Below are positions 28,989 to 37,733 of a DNA stretch of 64,000 nucleotides, in pieces. The stretch's first letter is position 1. Each line of letters opens with the position of its first letter. A model generated the notes under the pieces. It did no database searches. It had not been told where the DNA came from and saw only the letters and a program-made list of their open reading frames with translations. The stretch lies in assembly GCA_947258815.1 (NCBI GenBank), contig CAMYJW010000010.1:1-64000 (forward strand), given 5' to 3'. The stretch comes from an uncultured Sphingomonadaceae bacterium. Its GTDB lineage: Bacteria; Pseudomonadota; Alphaproteobacteria; Sphingomonadales; Sphingomonadaceae. The position numbers and the translations under genes are program-made.

Positions 28989-29768
28989 TCAAGAGGTTGA
29001 CCGCTGCACCAACTTCCGGTCGACAGCGTTCCAGAGATGCGCAAACCGCGCGGCTGAAGGGCTGCTTCTGGCGAACGCGCCAACCGGCATCTGCCGCACC
29101 GCACACTGTTCGATAACGCTGGAATACGGAATCGCAGGCCAGTCAGGGTTCGCCTCTCGGGCCTGACGGTGGAGCGTGCGGCGCATATCCAGCATCGAAA
29201 GCACGGGTAATATGGGCGGGTGCGCCTTTCCGCTCCCCTTGATTTCATCGACAACAAGGTCAAACGCCCGGTTCGACAAGGGCGAAGGCGGCAGCGGCAC
29301 GATAATGATGTCAGCCGCGCGGATAACCTGCGCGCTGATCTCGTTCATGACCGGCGGACAATCCAGAATGATCCGCTGATAGTCCGCGCCGAGCCGTGCG
29401 ACGAGTTTGGCCAGCCGCTTGCGCTTGCCAAGCTGGGCCAGTTGCTCGTTCAGGCGCCGGATACTGTTATCCGCTGGCAGAACATCAAGCCCGTCAAACG
29501 CTGTCTTTCGGATCAGCTTCGCCGGATCGCGTTCCTGAGAAAACACATCTTCGGCCTGTTTGGACTTGCGCGGCTCAACACCATAGAGAAACCCGGCACC
29601 GCCCGCCGCATCGAGATCCCACAGCAAGGTGCGATGCCCTGCCAGCGCGGCGGAACACCAAGCCAGATTTGCGGAGAGCGTGGTCTTTCCGACCCCGCCC
29701 TTCGCGCTGTAAACGGCAATGGTTGCGCTATCCTTCGCGGCTTTGGCCGAAGCGGACCGCTTGCGCAT
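28989..29768 (-). CDS. ParA/MinD-family ATPase
   Basis: A cytoplasmic P-loop ATPase of 259 residues with the deviant Walker A KGGVGKTT (23-30), Walker B RIILDCPP and the switch WDLDAAG. It resembles chromosomally encoded ParA-like proteins of sphingomonads rather than the oriC ParAB pair, as no parB or parS is nearby. I used ATG 29768; a TTG at 29807 would add 13 residues and lies 17 bases after the rpoZ stop. It is probably co-transcribed with rpoZ. The cargo is unknown. Confidence 0.82.
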   Translation of the reverse strand: MRKRSASAKAAKDSATIAVYSAKGGVGKTTLSANLAWCSAALAGHRTLLWDLDAAGGAGFLYGVEPRKSKQAEDVFSQERDPAKLIRKTAFDGLDVLPADNSIRRLNEQLAQLGKRKRLAKLVARLGADYQRIILDCPPVMNEISAQVIRAADIIIVPLPPSPLSNRAFDLVVDEIKGSGKAHPPILPVLSMLDMRRTLHRQAREANPDWPAIPYSSVIEQCAVRQMPVGAFARSSPSAARFAHLWNAVDRKLVQRSTS

Positions 29769-29824
29769 CCCAGGGACACGCGGCAATTTTCGAACTGTTT
29801 TCGCCAATTGCCGTTATCAGCCCC

Positions 29825-30169
29825 TCAGCCCTCGTAATCAGCACCGATAGATGTGTTGCGCGTCGGCGCGGACGCGGTGATACGCAGCGCCTCCGCCGAC
29901 TGGCTGAGCGAACCGATTTCGTCCATCTCATCATCATCGTCAGGCAGAACGCGCTGCAGCGACGTGATCAGCGTTTCTTTCAGCTCGGCAGGCTTAACCG
30001 TCACTTCCGCGATTTCACGCAGTGCGACGACCGGGTTCTTATCGCGATCGCGATCGATCGTCAGTTCCGCACCCCCGGAAATTTCGCGCGCACGCTGGGC
30101 AGCGAGAAGCACGAGATCAAAGCGGTTTGGAATCTTGTCGACGCAATCTTCGACGGTAACACGCGCCAT
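29825..30169 (-). CDS. rpoZ: DNA-directed RNA polymerase omega subunit
   Basis: A 114-residue omega subunit that helps fold beta-prime. The conserved core is [30 protein letters not shown] with [11 protein letters not shown] (split motifs). The C-terminal tail is long and acidic ([13 protein letters not shown]), usual for sphingomonads. A promoter TTGACT-N17-TATCCG lies about 50 bases upstream. The ParA-like ATPase follows in the same direction. Confidence 0.95.
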   Translation of the reverse strand: MARVTVEDCVDKIPNRFDLVLLAAQRAREISGGAELTIDRDRDKNPVVALREIAEVTVKPAELKETLITSLQRVLPDDDDEMDEIGSLSQSAEALRITASAPTRNTSIGADYEG

Positions 30170-30207
30170 AGGGCACTCCGGTTGATAAGCCTGACTGGAA
30201 AGGCGGG

Positions 30208-30236
30208 CGGATAGGTCGCTTTTCGGGCAAAGTCAA
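30208..30236 (-). promoter_or_regulatory. rpoZ promoter
   Basis: On the reverse strand a -35 TTGACT (30236-30231) and -10 TATCCG (30213-30208) are separated by 17 bases. Transcription would begin about 30-35 bases before the rpoZ ATG at 30169. Confidence 0.55.
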
Positions 30237-30241
30237 GGAAT

Positions 30242-30304
30242 TCAGCGCGTGCCGCACGCGCCCTGCCCCACTCCCGGACAGTTTGCCTCTTGAAAGTCAG
30301 GCAT
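30242..30304 (-). CDS. candidate 20-residue peptide gene upstream of rpoZ
   Basis: An ATG at 30304 is preceded by AAGGAGCGTAAC, one of the best ribosome sites in the window, and opens a 20-codon frame beginning MPDFQEANCPGVG and ending ACGTR before TGA. It has two cysteines. The 3' end of the frame forms a perfect hairpin (GCGCGTGC, one base, GCACGCGC at 30261-30245) that could end the transcript. It diverges from the TorF gene. No family is recognised and translation is unproven; it could be a leader peptide. Confidence 0.35.
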   Translation of the reverse strand: MPDFQEANCPGVGQGACGTR

Positions 30305-30366
30305 GTTACGCTCCTTCAAACAAAGCCGCAGGCGCCAGAGCCACAAGCGGCATCGAGGGAGAGCGA

Positions 30367-31131
30367 GTGAAGAGACTTTCACGCCCGGCGTTGGCATGCG
30401 CAATCGCATGCCTGATGCCACTGAGCACACCAGCGTTGGCCGACGGCATATCCGACGACGAGCCAGAGAATAGCAAACAAAACCGTCCGGTTGCGGTTTT
30501 CGCAGAAGTCACGCTGCTGTCTGACTATCGTTTCAGGGGCCTTTCCTATTCAGCAGGCGATCCCGTGGCGCAAGGCACCGTCACGCTGCTTCACGAGTCC
30601 GGCTTCTATGGCGGGCTGTTTGCCAGCTCACTCAGCGACGATCCTTTTTACGGCGACGTGGAAATCGACATTTTTGCCGGCTGGACCGGAGAGATCGCAC
30701 CAAGGTTAACCGCCGACGCTACGGTGCTCTATTATTACTATCCCGATGCGGTCCAGGTTCCGGGCGCCAGCTCGGACTCTTTCGAAACCGCCTTTCAGCT
30801 TTCCGCGCAACTTGGCGTGCTGCAACCCAAAATCGGCATCTGGTATTCGTGGAAGCAGGCAGCGCTGGGCAATCAGGACAACTTTTACCTGTTCGCCGAT
30901 CTCACGGCCCCGATCCCACAGACCCCGCTATCGGCGACAGTTCATATCGGCCATACCGATGGCGCCCATTCACAGGCTGCCGACAACAAGACCTTTGACT
31001 GGTCCGCAGGCCTTGAACTGGATGCGGGGCACGGGATCGCGCTTGGCATCGATTATATAGGAATGAGCGGACCGCGCATAAGAGACTTTACCGACGATAC
31101 CGTGATGCTGCGCGCGAGCATCCACTTTTAG
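30367..31131 (+). CDS. TorF-family putative porin
   Basis: A 254-residue outer-membrane protein with a Sec signal peptide ending at about residue 25 (LACAIACLMPLSTPALA). The mature part contains AEVTLLSDYRFRGLSYSAGDPVAQG and ends with alternating strands and a terminal Phe (RASIHF), the pattern of the TorF/Gcw_chp beta-barrel family. The start is a GTG at 30367, since GAGGGAGAGCGA precedes it and the signal peptide begins VKRLSRP. The role (uptake of organics) is inferred from the family. Confidence 0.8.
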   Translation: MKRLSRPALACAIACLMPLSTPALADGISDDEPENSKQNRPVAVFAEVTLLSDYRFRGLSYSAGDPVAQGTVTLLHESGFYGGLFASSLSDDPFYGDVEIDIFAGWTGEIAPRLTADATVLYYYYPDAVQVPGASSDSFETAFQLSAQLGVLQPKIGIWYSWKQAALGNQDNFYLFADLTAPIPQTPLSATVHIGHTDGAHSQAADNKTFDWSAGLELDAGHGIALGIDYIGMSGPRIRDFTDDTVMLRASIHF

Positions 31132-31405
31132 GCCGCGCGGATAAACAGGCCGCGTGGCAGGCATTCGAAATCTCCGCACGGATCCAGCTTTGGTTTCTAT
31201 CCGTCCATGCAGCGGCGTTCCCCCGAAAGATGCTTCGCATCCGGCGAAAACGGGGGTTGCCCGCCGATTCGTTCCTTGTCATAAGCCCGCAAGAACAACG
31301 CGGCACGGCTATCGCTGTTGCTTACTGTCGCGCCCGGGGGGAATTTCGAAATGGGGTCTGCTCACGCATGTGGGCGGTCGATTAACGGGCGAGGACCAGA
31401 GTTAT

Positions 31406-32788
31406 ATGCGCGTATCCAGACGGGATATGCTTCGCGGTTCCGGTGTTGCGGCAACGCTTGGCGTTTTGGCCGGTTGCAGCACATCTAAATATGGAAGCCG
31501 CTCCAGCTATCTGACAAATATCGTCGATCCGGCGAACCGTAACACCGTGTTCCACTGGGTCGATATCGCCATGCAGCAAGTGCGCGATCAGCGGGTTGCG
31601 CCGCCTCGCGCGGCCTATGGCTTCGCACCGCCGATGGTTGCCGGGTTCGTCGCCGCGAACGCCATCCTGGGACGGTATGACACGCCTTATGATTTTGGCG
31701 AAGCGCCAGCAGGGGCCGACCCGGAAGTTGCCTATGGCGTGGCGTTTGCAACCGCCGCATCGGAATGTTTTCAGCAGCCGTTCCTGTTTGAACGCAAGGC
31801 CTTCAAACGGCGTTTCCCGAATGGCGAGGCAAAGGAACTGGGCATCCGCTGGGGGCGTCATGTCGGCCTTGCGATCAACAAGATGCGCACCCGCGATGGG
31901 GGAGAGCCGAGCAAGGTCAACTATTACCTTGGGCGCTATCCAAGGCGCACCGATGCGATGCGCTGGACGCCGACCGGCCCTTCCTATGCCGCGCACCCCG
32001 GCCCGGCCGTGGGCAGCTACGAACGCGGGCTCTATCCCGGTCAGGGCAAGATCACGCCCTGGACGATGACATCTTCCTCACAGTTCCGGTCCAGCGATTT
32101 TCCCGATCCGTGCAGCCCCGAATTTGCCGAGGATTTCGATCTGGTCCGCAGGCTTGGCTGCAAGAACAGCACGATCCGCACGGAAGATCAGTCTGAAATC
32201 GCCCTGTTCTGGGAAGATGGTCCATGGGGCATCACACCGCCGGGACATTTCCTGCTGATCGCCATTCAGGTGATGCAGGACCGGGGTTTTGATTTTCTGG
32301 ACATGGCGCGCGCCTTCGCGCTGCTGGGCGCAACGCAGGCCGACGCCTCGATCAATGCGTGGGACAACAAATATCACCACGACATCATCCGGCCGGAAAC
32401 CGCGATCTGTTTCCGGTGCAGCGAATTTGGCAGCACCGACCCGCGTATAGTCGAGGAGAAAGGCTGGATGAGCTATATCCCGACGCCCAATTTCCCCGCC
32501 TACACATCCGGCCATTCAACCTTCGGAGCAGCGGGCACGGAAATGACCAAACTGCTGATCGGCACCGATACGGTCAGCTTCAGTCACGAATCGCCCGATC
32601 AGGTGCTGTGGCCATCGCTGACCGGCAAGCGCCGCCACTTCACCAGCCTCGATCAGGCTGCGGAGGAGAACGGCTGGAGCAGACTTTACGGCGGGGTGCA
32701 CTGGAGAACCGATCACGACGCGGCAATGAAAGCGGGGCGCGCAATTGCACAGCAGGCTTTCACAACGATGTTCCCCAGGAAGGCCTGA
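31406..32788 (+). CDS. vanadium-dependent haloperoxidase-like protein, Tat-exported
   Basis: The 460-residue protein opens MRVSRRDMLRGSGVAA, a twin-arginine signal, ending near AGCS so it may also be lipidated. The C-terminal half has the vanadate/phosphate site of the PAP2-haloperoxidase fold: K322-x6-R329-P330 (KYHHDIIRP), TSGH with S368 and H370, and R426-x5-H432 (RLYGGVHWRTD). These residues bind vanadate in haloperoxidases, or phosphate in acid phosphatases; the large size favours the peroxidase family. It is followed by a porin gene after only two bases, so the pair is probably co-expressed. Confidence 0.82.
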   Translation: MRVSRRDMLRGSGVAATLGVLAGCSTSKYGSRSSYLTNIVDPANRNTVFHWVDIAMQQVRDQRVAPPRAAYGFAPPMVAGFVAANAILGRYDTPYDFGEAPAGADPEVAYGVAFATAASECFQQPFLFERKAFKRRFPNGEAKELGIRWGRHVGLAINKMRTRDGGEPSKVNYYLGRYPRRTDAMRWTPTGPSYAAHPGPAVGSYERGLYPGQGKITPWTMTSSSQFRSSDFPDPCSPEFAEDFDLVRRLGCKNSTIRTEDQSEIALFWEDGPWGITPPGHFLLIAIQVMQDRGFDFLDMARAFALLGATQADASINAWDNKYHHDIIRPETAICFRCSEFGSTDPRIVEEKGWMSYIPTPNFPAYTSGHSTFGAAGTEMTKLLIGTDTVSFSHESPDQVLWPSLTGKRRHFTSLDQAAEENGWSRLYGGVHWRTDHDAAMKAGRAIAQQAFTTMFPRKA

Positions 32789-32790
32789 TC

Positions 32791-33834
32791 ATGCGAAACC
32801 GCTTTGCGCGCGCGCCGTTTCTGGCGTCGCTTGCCGCTATCGCCGTGTTCGGCCCTCAAACCGCCGCTGCACAGAACGTCAGCCTCAACTATGATTCGCT
32901 TTCGTCGATGGAAGAACCCATCGCATTTGAAATCGACGAGCTGACTGTCGAACTGACCGGCCTTGTCGATCTGCCGGTTTCATTCAACCTTGATGACAAC
33001 GGCCCGCAAGACGATGTCGAGCCGGGCTTTGTGGGCAATTTCGAGGTCTCGGCGCAAATGCAGCTGAAAAACCGCTGGCGCGTGGGCGCGGCCTATTTCG
33101 GCCAGTATGCCACCGATGCGACGGCGGTGTTCGACAATGCGAGGGACGACTATACCGACAATGTCGCCGGTTTTGTCGGCACCAGCTTCGGCACCGTGCT
33201 GGGCGGCAATGTCAGCGGTCAGGTCCGCGAACAGACGCGGCGGCGGCGCGCGCCGGGCAACGCGGTGCTGGCATTCGACAACTTCTACGGCGGGCTGGAC
33301 GACTGGGGCGGCGCCTATGTCGGGCGGTTCGGGCCTATGGTACTGAGCGCCACTGTTGACGAGAATGGCGATTTCGAGGCGGGCGGGTCATTCCAGAGGC
33401 CGCTGGGGCGCAAGGACTATCGCTTCAGCCTGCGCGTGGCGGACAGCCATTTCACCTCAAACGATCTGACGACCCGGTTTGACACCAAGGGCATTTCGGC
33501 AGTGGGCGAAATCGTTTACGGCAGCTCGTTGTTCGATCTTGGCGTGGGATACGAACACCTCGATTCCCCGGTGATTGATGTCGATCGCTGGTTCCTTTCG
33601 GCGGGCGCGCGGACCAAGCTGGGGCCGCTCTCGATTTCCGCCGAGGGGCACTATGGGAAGACGGCGGGCGACAGCGAAAAGTCAGCCGCTCTGGGCGCGG
33701 CTTACGATCTTGCACGCGGTCTGTCGGTCAATCTCGGGCTCAACTATCAGGAAGCCGATATCAATGCCGGGCCGGTCAATCTGGTGTCGGCTGACTCGGT
33801 TCAGGCCCTGGCGTCGGCCCGGTTCAGCTTCTGA
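32791..33834 (+). CDS. outer-membrane porin-like beta-barrel protein
   Basis: A 347-residue protein with a signal peptide (MRNRFARAPFLASLAAIAVFGPQTAAA, cleaved before QNV). The rest is rich in alternating beta-strands typical of general porins (e.g. NFEVSAQMQLKNRWRVGAAYFGQY) and ends ALASARFSF, with the terminal Phe of outer-membrane proteins. AGGAAGG precedes the ATG. It lies two bases after the haloperoxidase gene, which suggests the porin moves that enzyme's substrate or product. Confidence 0.78.
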   Translation: MRNRFARAPFLASLAAIAVFGPQTAAAQNVSLNYDSLSSMEEPIAFEIDELTVELTGLVDLPVSFNLDDNGPQDDVEPGFVGNFEVSAQMQLKNRWRVGAAYFGQYATDATAVFDNARDDYTDNVAGFVGTSFGTVLGGNVSGQVREQTRRRRAPGNAVLAFDNFYGGLDDWGGAYVGRFGPMVLSATVDENGDFEAGGSFQRPLGRKDYRFSLRVADSHFTSNDLTTRFDTKGISAVGEIVYGSSLFDLGVGYEHLDSPVIDVDRWFLSAGARTKLGPLSISAEGHYGKTAGDSEKSAALGAAYDLARGLSVNLGLNYQEADINAGPVNLVSADSVQALASARFSF

Positions 33835-33841
33835 CCTCAAC

Positions 33842-33920
33842 GGAAACACTTGCGATAAGCCCGCGCGGCGCATGAGCGTTGTTTTTTCGTTCGCGTCAGC
33901 TTGAACAAAAAACGCTCTAA
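33842..33920. mobile_element. left-truncated MITE copy
   Basis: A 69-bp core (33852-33920) is identical to that of the MITE at 38212-38280 except for four bases. The right end, AACGCTCTA, matches the IS630 end; the left inverted repeat and hairpin are missing, with only GGAAACA left of the core. It lies between the convergent ends of the porin and ion-channel genes and its TAG at 33919-33917 is the stop codon of the channel gene. Confidence 0.8.
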
Positions 33921-34351
33921 TCGCGAACGCCCCACACACGTTCCATCATCAGATACGTGAAAGACGCGCTCCAGGTGATGAGCACCAGTCCGTTCAAGGC
34001 TTCGATCGCCGAAATGAGGCGCAACGAGCCGTGCGGCACGATATCTCCGATGCCCAGCGTCGTGTAGGACGCAAGCGAGAAATAGAAGTGATCGACAAAC
34101 CAGCCGGGGCCAATGTCGATAACGCCAGAAAGCGATCCAAGCCCGGCCCAGTCAAACAGTGACAACATCAGGGCATAAAGCGCAGCCTCAACCAGATGTG
34201 CGGCGAACAGTACGAACAGCACCACCAGCATCGGACGCCGGACCGGCGAGTTTTCATGATGCACAATGCCAGCGAGAAATTTGAGCACGGCAAAGTGTAA
34301 ATGAAAACACACCGATACAAGCACCGCGCAGGCAAGGATCGTCAGCAACAT
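33917..34351 (-). CDS. small two-helix ion channel (Ion_trans_2) protein
   Basis: This 144-residue membrane protein has hydrophobic segments at about 2-20, 42-60 and 115-133 around a pore loop with the selectivity-filter-like TTLGIGD (97-103), which recalls the TVGYGD of K+ channels with LGIGD in place of VGYGD. The family is two-transmembrane potassium channels. The ATG at 34351 follows CAGGTG; longer upstream readings are unlike the family. The terminal codon, TAG, comes from the inserted MITE end (RD-stop), so the native C-terminus may be lost. Confidence 0.7.
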   Translation of the reverse strand: MLLTILACAVLVSVCFHLHFAVLKFLAGIVHHENSPVRRPMLVVLFVLFAAHLVEAALYALMLSLFDWAGLGSLSGVIDIGPGWFVDHFYFSLASYTTLGIGDIVPHGSLRLISAIEALNGLVLITWSASFTYLMMERVWGVRD

Positions 34352-34647
34352 GGCATCAACACCTGAAACAATTGAACACGCTGCGCAATCTTGCCGCGTC
34401 CGGCCAGCCTGTCGACATCTTTCTCGCTCACCGCGTCCGCAGCGAACCGGCGATAGCGATCTGTAACAGGGCGCATTTTCAGGCAGACACCGCGCGAACC
34501 CGCCCGGCTCAATGCAAATTAGTAATATATGTTTATAGATAACAATGTTGACTGTTTTTCCGCCGCATCCTAGAAGGCCAGCTCCTTCGCGCGAGGCATG
34601 CACGACGTTACCCTCGCACCGGATTCTCATCGACACTCAGGGCACCC

Positions 34648-35814
34648 ATGGATTTCAGCGCCAATACCGACCACGAGGCGATCAGCGACACCGTTCGCGC
34701 GCTGATGCGCACATTCCCCGACAGCTATTGGCTGGAGAAAGACCAGAACCACGAATACCCGACCGAATTTTTCGATGCGTTCGCGGCAGCGGGGCTGCTG
34801 GGAATCGCCATTCCCGAGGAATACGGCGGTTCCGGCCTGGGCATTGCCGAGGCGGGCCGGGTTTTGCACGATGTCTGCCAGAGTGGCGCGGGCCTGAATG
34901 GAGCCAGCGCAGTGCACCTGAGCATGTTTGGCATCAACCCGGTGGTCAAGCATGGCAGCGATGCGATGCGGAAAAAGTACATTCCAAAAGTGGTTTCGGG
35001 CGAGCTGAACATCTGCTTCGGTGTGACGGAACCGGACGCCGGAACCGACACGACCCGGATCACGACCAAAGCGGTTCGCGATGGGGACAGCTACGTGATC
35101 AACGGTCGCAAGACCTGGCTCACCAAGGCGGGACAGTGCCAGAAAGTGCTGCTGCTGACGCGCACGACACCGCTTGAAGACTGCAAGAAGCGCACCGACG
35201 GGATGACGCTGTTTCTTGCCGATCTCGATCCCGGCGCGGTCACCATCAATCCGATACCCAAGCTTGGCCGCAATGCCGTCGCATCGAACGACGTTTATTT
35301 CGATAACCTCGAAGTCTCGGTCGAAGATCGCGTCGGTGAGGAAGGACGCGGCTTTCATTATCTTCTCGACGGATTGAACCCGGAACGCATTCTCGTGGCT
35401 TTCGAGGCTGTCGGCGTTGGCCGGGCCGCGCTTGGCCGGGCGGTTGCCTATGCCGATGACAGGAAAGTGTTCGGGCGATCGATCGGCATGAATCAGGGCA
35501 TTCAGCTTCCGCTCGCGGATTCGCATGCAAGACTGGCCGCCGCCGAGCTCATGGCGCAAAAAGCGGCCTGGCTTTATGATAACGGCATCGCATGCGGCAC
35601 CGAAGCCAACACCGCCAAATTTCTGGCCGGCGAAGCGGGTTTTCAGGCGGCGGACCGCGCGGTTCAGACGCATGGCGGATTTGGCTATGCCGCCGAATTC
35701 GTGGTGGAGCGCATGTTCCGCGAAGCCCGCCTGATGCGCATCGCCCCGATTTCCGAAAACCTTATCCTGGCACAAATCGCCGAGCATGTGCTCGGCCTGC
35801 CACGATCCTACTAG
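34648..35814 (+). CDS. acyl-CoA dehydrogenase
   Basis: A 388-residue FAD-dependent enzyme that introduces the alpha-beta double bond into acyl-CoA. The N-terminal helical and beta domains carry FGVTEPDAGTDTTRITT and INGRKTWLTKAGQ, and the C-terminal helices contain QTHGGFGYAAEFVVERMFREARL. The tail APISENLILAQIAEHVLGLPRSY (cut as PISENLILAQ and HVLGLPRSY) marks a subgroup lacking the usual terminal YEGT catalytic-Glu motif, so the base must lie elsewhere. First gene of a + strand operon with a hydratase and a lyase. Confidence 0.9.
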   Translation: MDFSANTDHEAISDTVRALMRTFPDSYWLEKDQNHEYPTEFFDAFAAAGLLGIAIPEEYGGSGLGIAEAGRVLHDVCQSGAGLNGASAVHLSMFGINPVVKHGSDAMRKKYIPKVVSGELNICFGVTEPDAGTDTTRITTKAVRDGDSYVINGRKTWLTKAGQCQKVLLLTRTTPLEDCKKRTDGMTLFLADLDPGAVTINPIPKLGRNAVASNDVYFDNLEVSVEDRVGEEGRGFHYLLDGLNPERILVAFEAVGVGRAALGRAVAYADDRKVFGRSIGMNQGIQLPLADSHARLAAAELMAQKAAWLYDNGIACGTEANTAKFLAGEAGFQAADRAVQTHGGFGYAAEFVVERMFREARLMRIAPISENLILAQIAEHVLGLPRSY

Positions 35815-35825
35815 GCGCCCGAACC

Positions 35826-36650
35826 ATGAACGCGAACGCAACCGGAAATTCAAACACCACGCATGACAGCCAGGCCGGAGATCTGGTTCTGATCGAAGAT
35901 CGCGGCGCTGTCAGATGGCTCACGATCAACCGGGAAAACGTCCGAAATGCCCTCAACGACGATGTGCTGAATGCGCTTGCCCAAGGCATTGTCGGCACGC
36001 AGTCCATGGATGGCTTGCGCGCCATCGTGGTAACCGGCGCGGGCGATCGCGCGTTTTGCGCAGGCGGCGATCTCAAGCCCGATTCCAGGACATTCGGGTT
36101 TGATCCTTCGATCCCCACAACCAGCCTTGGCAGACTTCTGCGCGCCGCGCACGCCAGCAATCTCCCGCTTGTCGCGCGGGTGAACGGTCATTGCCTTGCA
36201 GGAGGCATGAGCCTGCTGGCGATGTGCGACATGGCGATTGCCAGCAATGCGGGCCTGTTCGGGCTGCCCGAAGTCAAGATCGGCATGTTCCCGATGCAGG
36301 TTTCCGCGATCCTGCAAAACATGATTTCGCCGCGCAAGTTTGCCGAACTGAGCCTGACTGGCGAACCCATATCCGCACAGGAAGCGCTGGACATCGGACT
36401 GGTCAATTACGTGACCAGCCCGGACGAACTTGATGACAAGGTTGAATGGCTGCTTTCCAGGCTTGTCGATAAATCCCCGACCGCTATCCGGCGCGGCAAA
36501 CACGCGCTGCGGGCAACCAGAAGCATGACGTTCGAGCAGGCGATTTCCTTTATGGAAAATCAGCTTGCCACGCTGTCGCAAACCGAAGATTCCAAAGAAG
36601 GTATCGCCGCGTTCAACGAGAAACGCTCACCAAGCTGGACGGGGCGCTGA
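35826..36650 (+). CDS. enoyl-CoA hydratase/isomerase family protein
   Basis: A crotonase-fold protein of 274 residues with the oxyanion-hole segments GAGDRAFCAGGDLK and NGHCLAGGMSLLAMCDMAIA. The Glu of GGGxEL is replaced (GGMSLL), while the second Glu is kept in FGLPEVKIGMFPM, so it may be an isomerase or a specialised hydratase. An N-terminal tail of about 20 residues precedes the domain. It lies 11 bases after the acyl-CoA dehydrogenase and 6 bases before the HMGL-like lyase. Confidence 0.85.
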   Translation: MNANATGNSNTTHDSQAGDLVLIEDRGAVRWLTINRENVRNALNDDVLNALAQGIVGTQSMDGLRAIVVTGAGDRAFCAGGDLKPDSRTFGFDPSIPTTSLGRLLRAAHASNLPLVARVNGHCLAGGMSLLAMCDMAIASNAGLFGLPEVKIGMFPMQVSAILQNMISPRKFAELSLTGEPISAQEALDIGLVNYVTSPDELDDKVEWLLSRLVDKSPTAIRRGKHALRATRSMTFEQAISFMENQLATLSQTEDSKEGIAAFNEKRSPSWTGR

Positions 36651-36656
36651 ACGGCC

Positions 36657-37583
36657 ATGTCCGATCTGCCCAAATCGGTTCGCATTTGCGAGGAAGGGCC
36701 ACGAGAGGGCTTTCAGAGCGAGCCTCCGGGAATTGCAACAGCAGACAAGGTGCGTCTGATCGAATCGCTCGCCGAAACCGGATTGCGCGATATCGCCTGC
36801 TGTTCGTTCGTCAGCCGCGAGCGTGTGCCCCAGATGGCCGATGCGGAATCCATCGCGGCGCAAATCAACAGGCGAGCGGACGTGCGCTACACTGCACTGT
36901 GGCTCAACCGGGCGGGCTTTCAGCGGGCTGCGGCAACTTCGCGCCTCGATCTTACCGGCCTGCTTGTCGCCAGCGCATCGGAAACATTCGGGCTCAAGAA
37001 CAACAACCGGGACCGGGCTGGCATGCTGGAGGCGCAACACGCGCTGATGGAAGCCTATGCATCTGCGGGAATACGCGCGTTCACGGCCTATGTTTTCACC
37101 GCTTTTGGCTGCAATTATGAGGGCACGATCGAACCCACGCTGGTCATCCGCGCGATCGAGGATCTGCTCTCGATCCATGCCGGGCCCGAAGTGGTTTATC
37201 TTTGCGATACCGTGGGCCAGGCGACACCCGCCAATCTTGAAAGGCTGATCGCAACGGTTCGCAGCCGCTGGCCCGATTTGCCACTGGGCCTCCATTTGCA
37301 CGATACGCGCGGCCTCGGCATGGCGAATGCCCACGTCGGGCTCAATCTGGGGGTTGCCCGTTTCGACACGTCAATCGGGGGGCTTGGCGGATGTCCGTTT
37401 GCCGGAAACAAGGCCGCCGCGGGCAACCTGTGCACCGAAGATCTGGCCTATCTGTGTGCCGAACTCGGCATTGAAACGGGTCTGGACATACCTGCCCTGA
37501 TCGAAAGCGCGAAACTGGCTGAGCGCATCGTCAGCCATCCCCTGCCCGGCAAACTGAAAGAAGCCGGCCTACCGCGTCGCTGA
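36657..37583 (+). CDS. hydroxymethylglutaryl-CoA lyase family protein
   Basis: The 308-residue TIM-barrel aldolase has the substrate/metal site RICEEGPREGFQSE (GPRDGLQNE in classic enzymes), metal histidines in LHLHDTRG, and the catalytic cysteine loop GLGGCPFAGNKAAAGNLCTED with Cys246. Such enzymes cleave HMG-CoA or related 3-hydroxy-3-methylacyl-CoA into acetyl-CoA and a keto acid. Grouped with an acyl-CoA dehydrogenase and a hydratase, it points to degradation of a branched-chain or isoprenoid acid. A substrate other than HMG-CoA is possible, since CEEGPREG differs from the canonical motif. Confidence 0.85.
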   Translation: MSDLPKSVRICEEGPREGFQSEPPGIATADKVRLIESLAETGLRDIACCSFVSRERVPQMADAESIAAQINRRADVRYTALWLNRAGFQRAAATSRLDLTGLLVASASETFGLKNNNRDRAGMLEAQHALMEAYASAGIRAFTAYVFTAFGCNYEGTIEPTLVIRAIEDLLSIHAGPEVVYLCDTVGQATPANLERLIATVRSRWPDLPLGLHLHDTRGLGMANAHVGLNLGVARFDTSIGGLGGCPFAGNKAAAGNLCTEDLAYLCAELGIETGLDIPALIESAKLAERIVSHPLPGKLKEAGLPRR

Positions 37584-37733
37584 CGTGTCTGCGCAGCCGC
37601 GAATGGAAAAGTACCGCCGCTCAGCCACCGTTGATCGGGCCGCACTATCCGCCCATGGCACCTGCCCCGAATGTGGATATCGCGGGCGGATTGCGATAAC
37701 TGCGACATCTCTAACCAGTCAGGAACAGTGTGC

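Noticed and set aside
34627..35853. 408-residue reverse frame opposite the acyl-CoA dehydrogenase
   Set aside because: Antisense to a full-length conserved enzyme; no family features.
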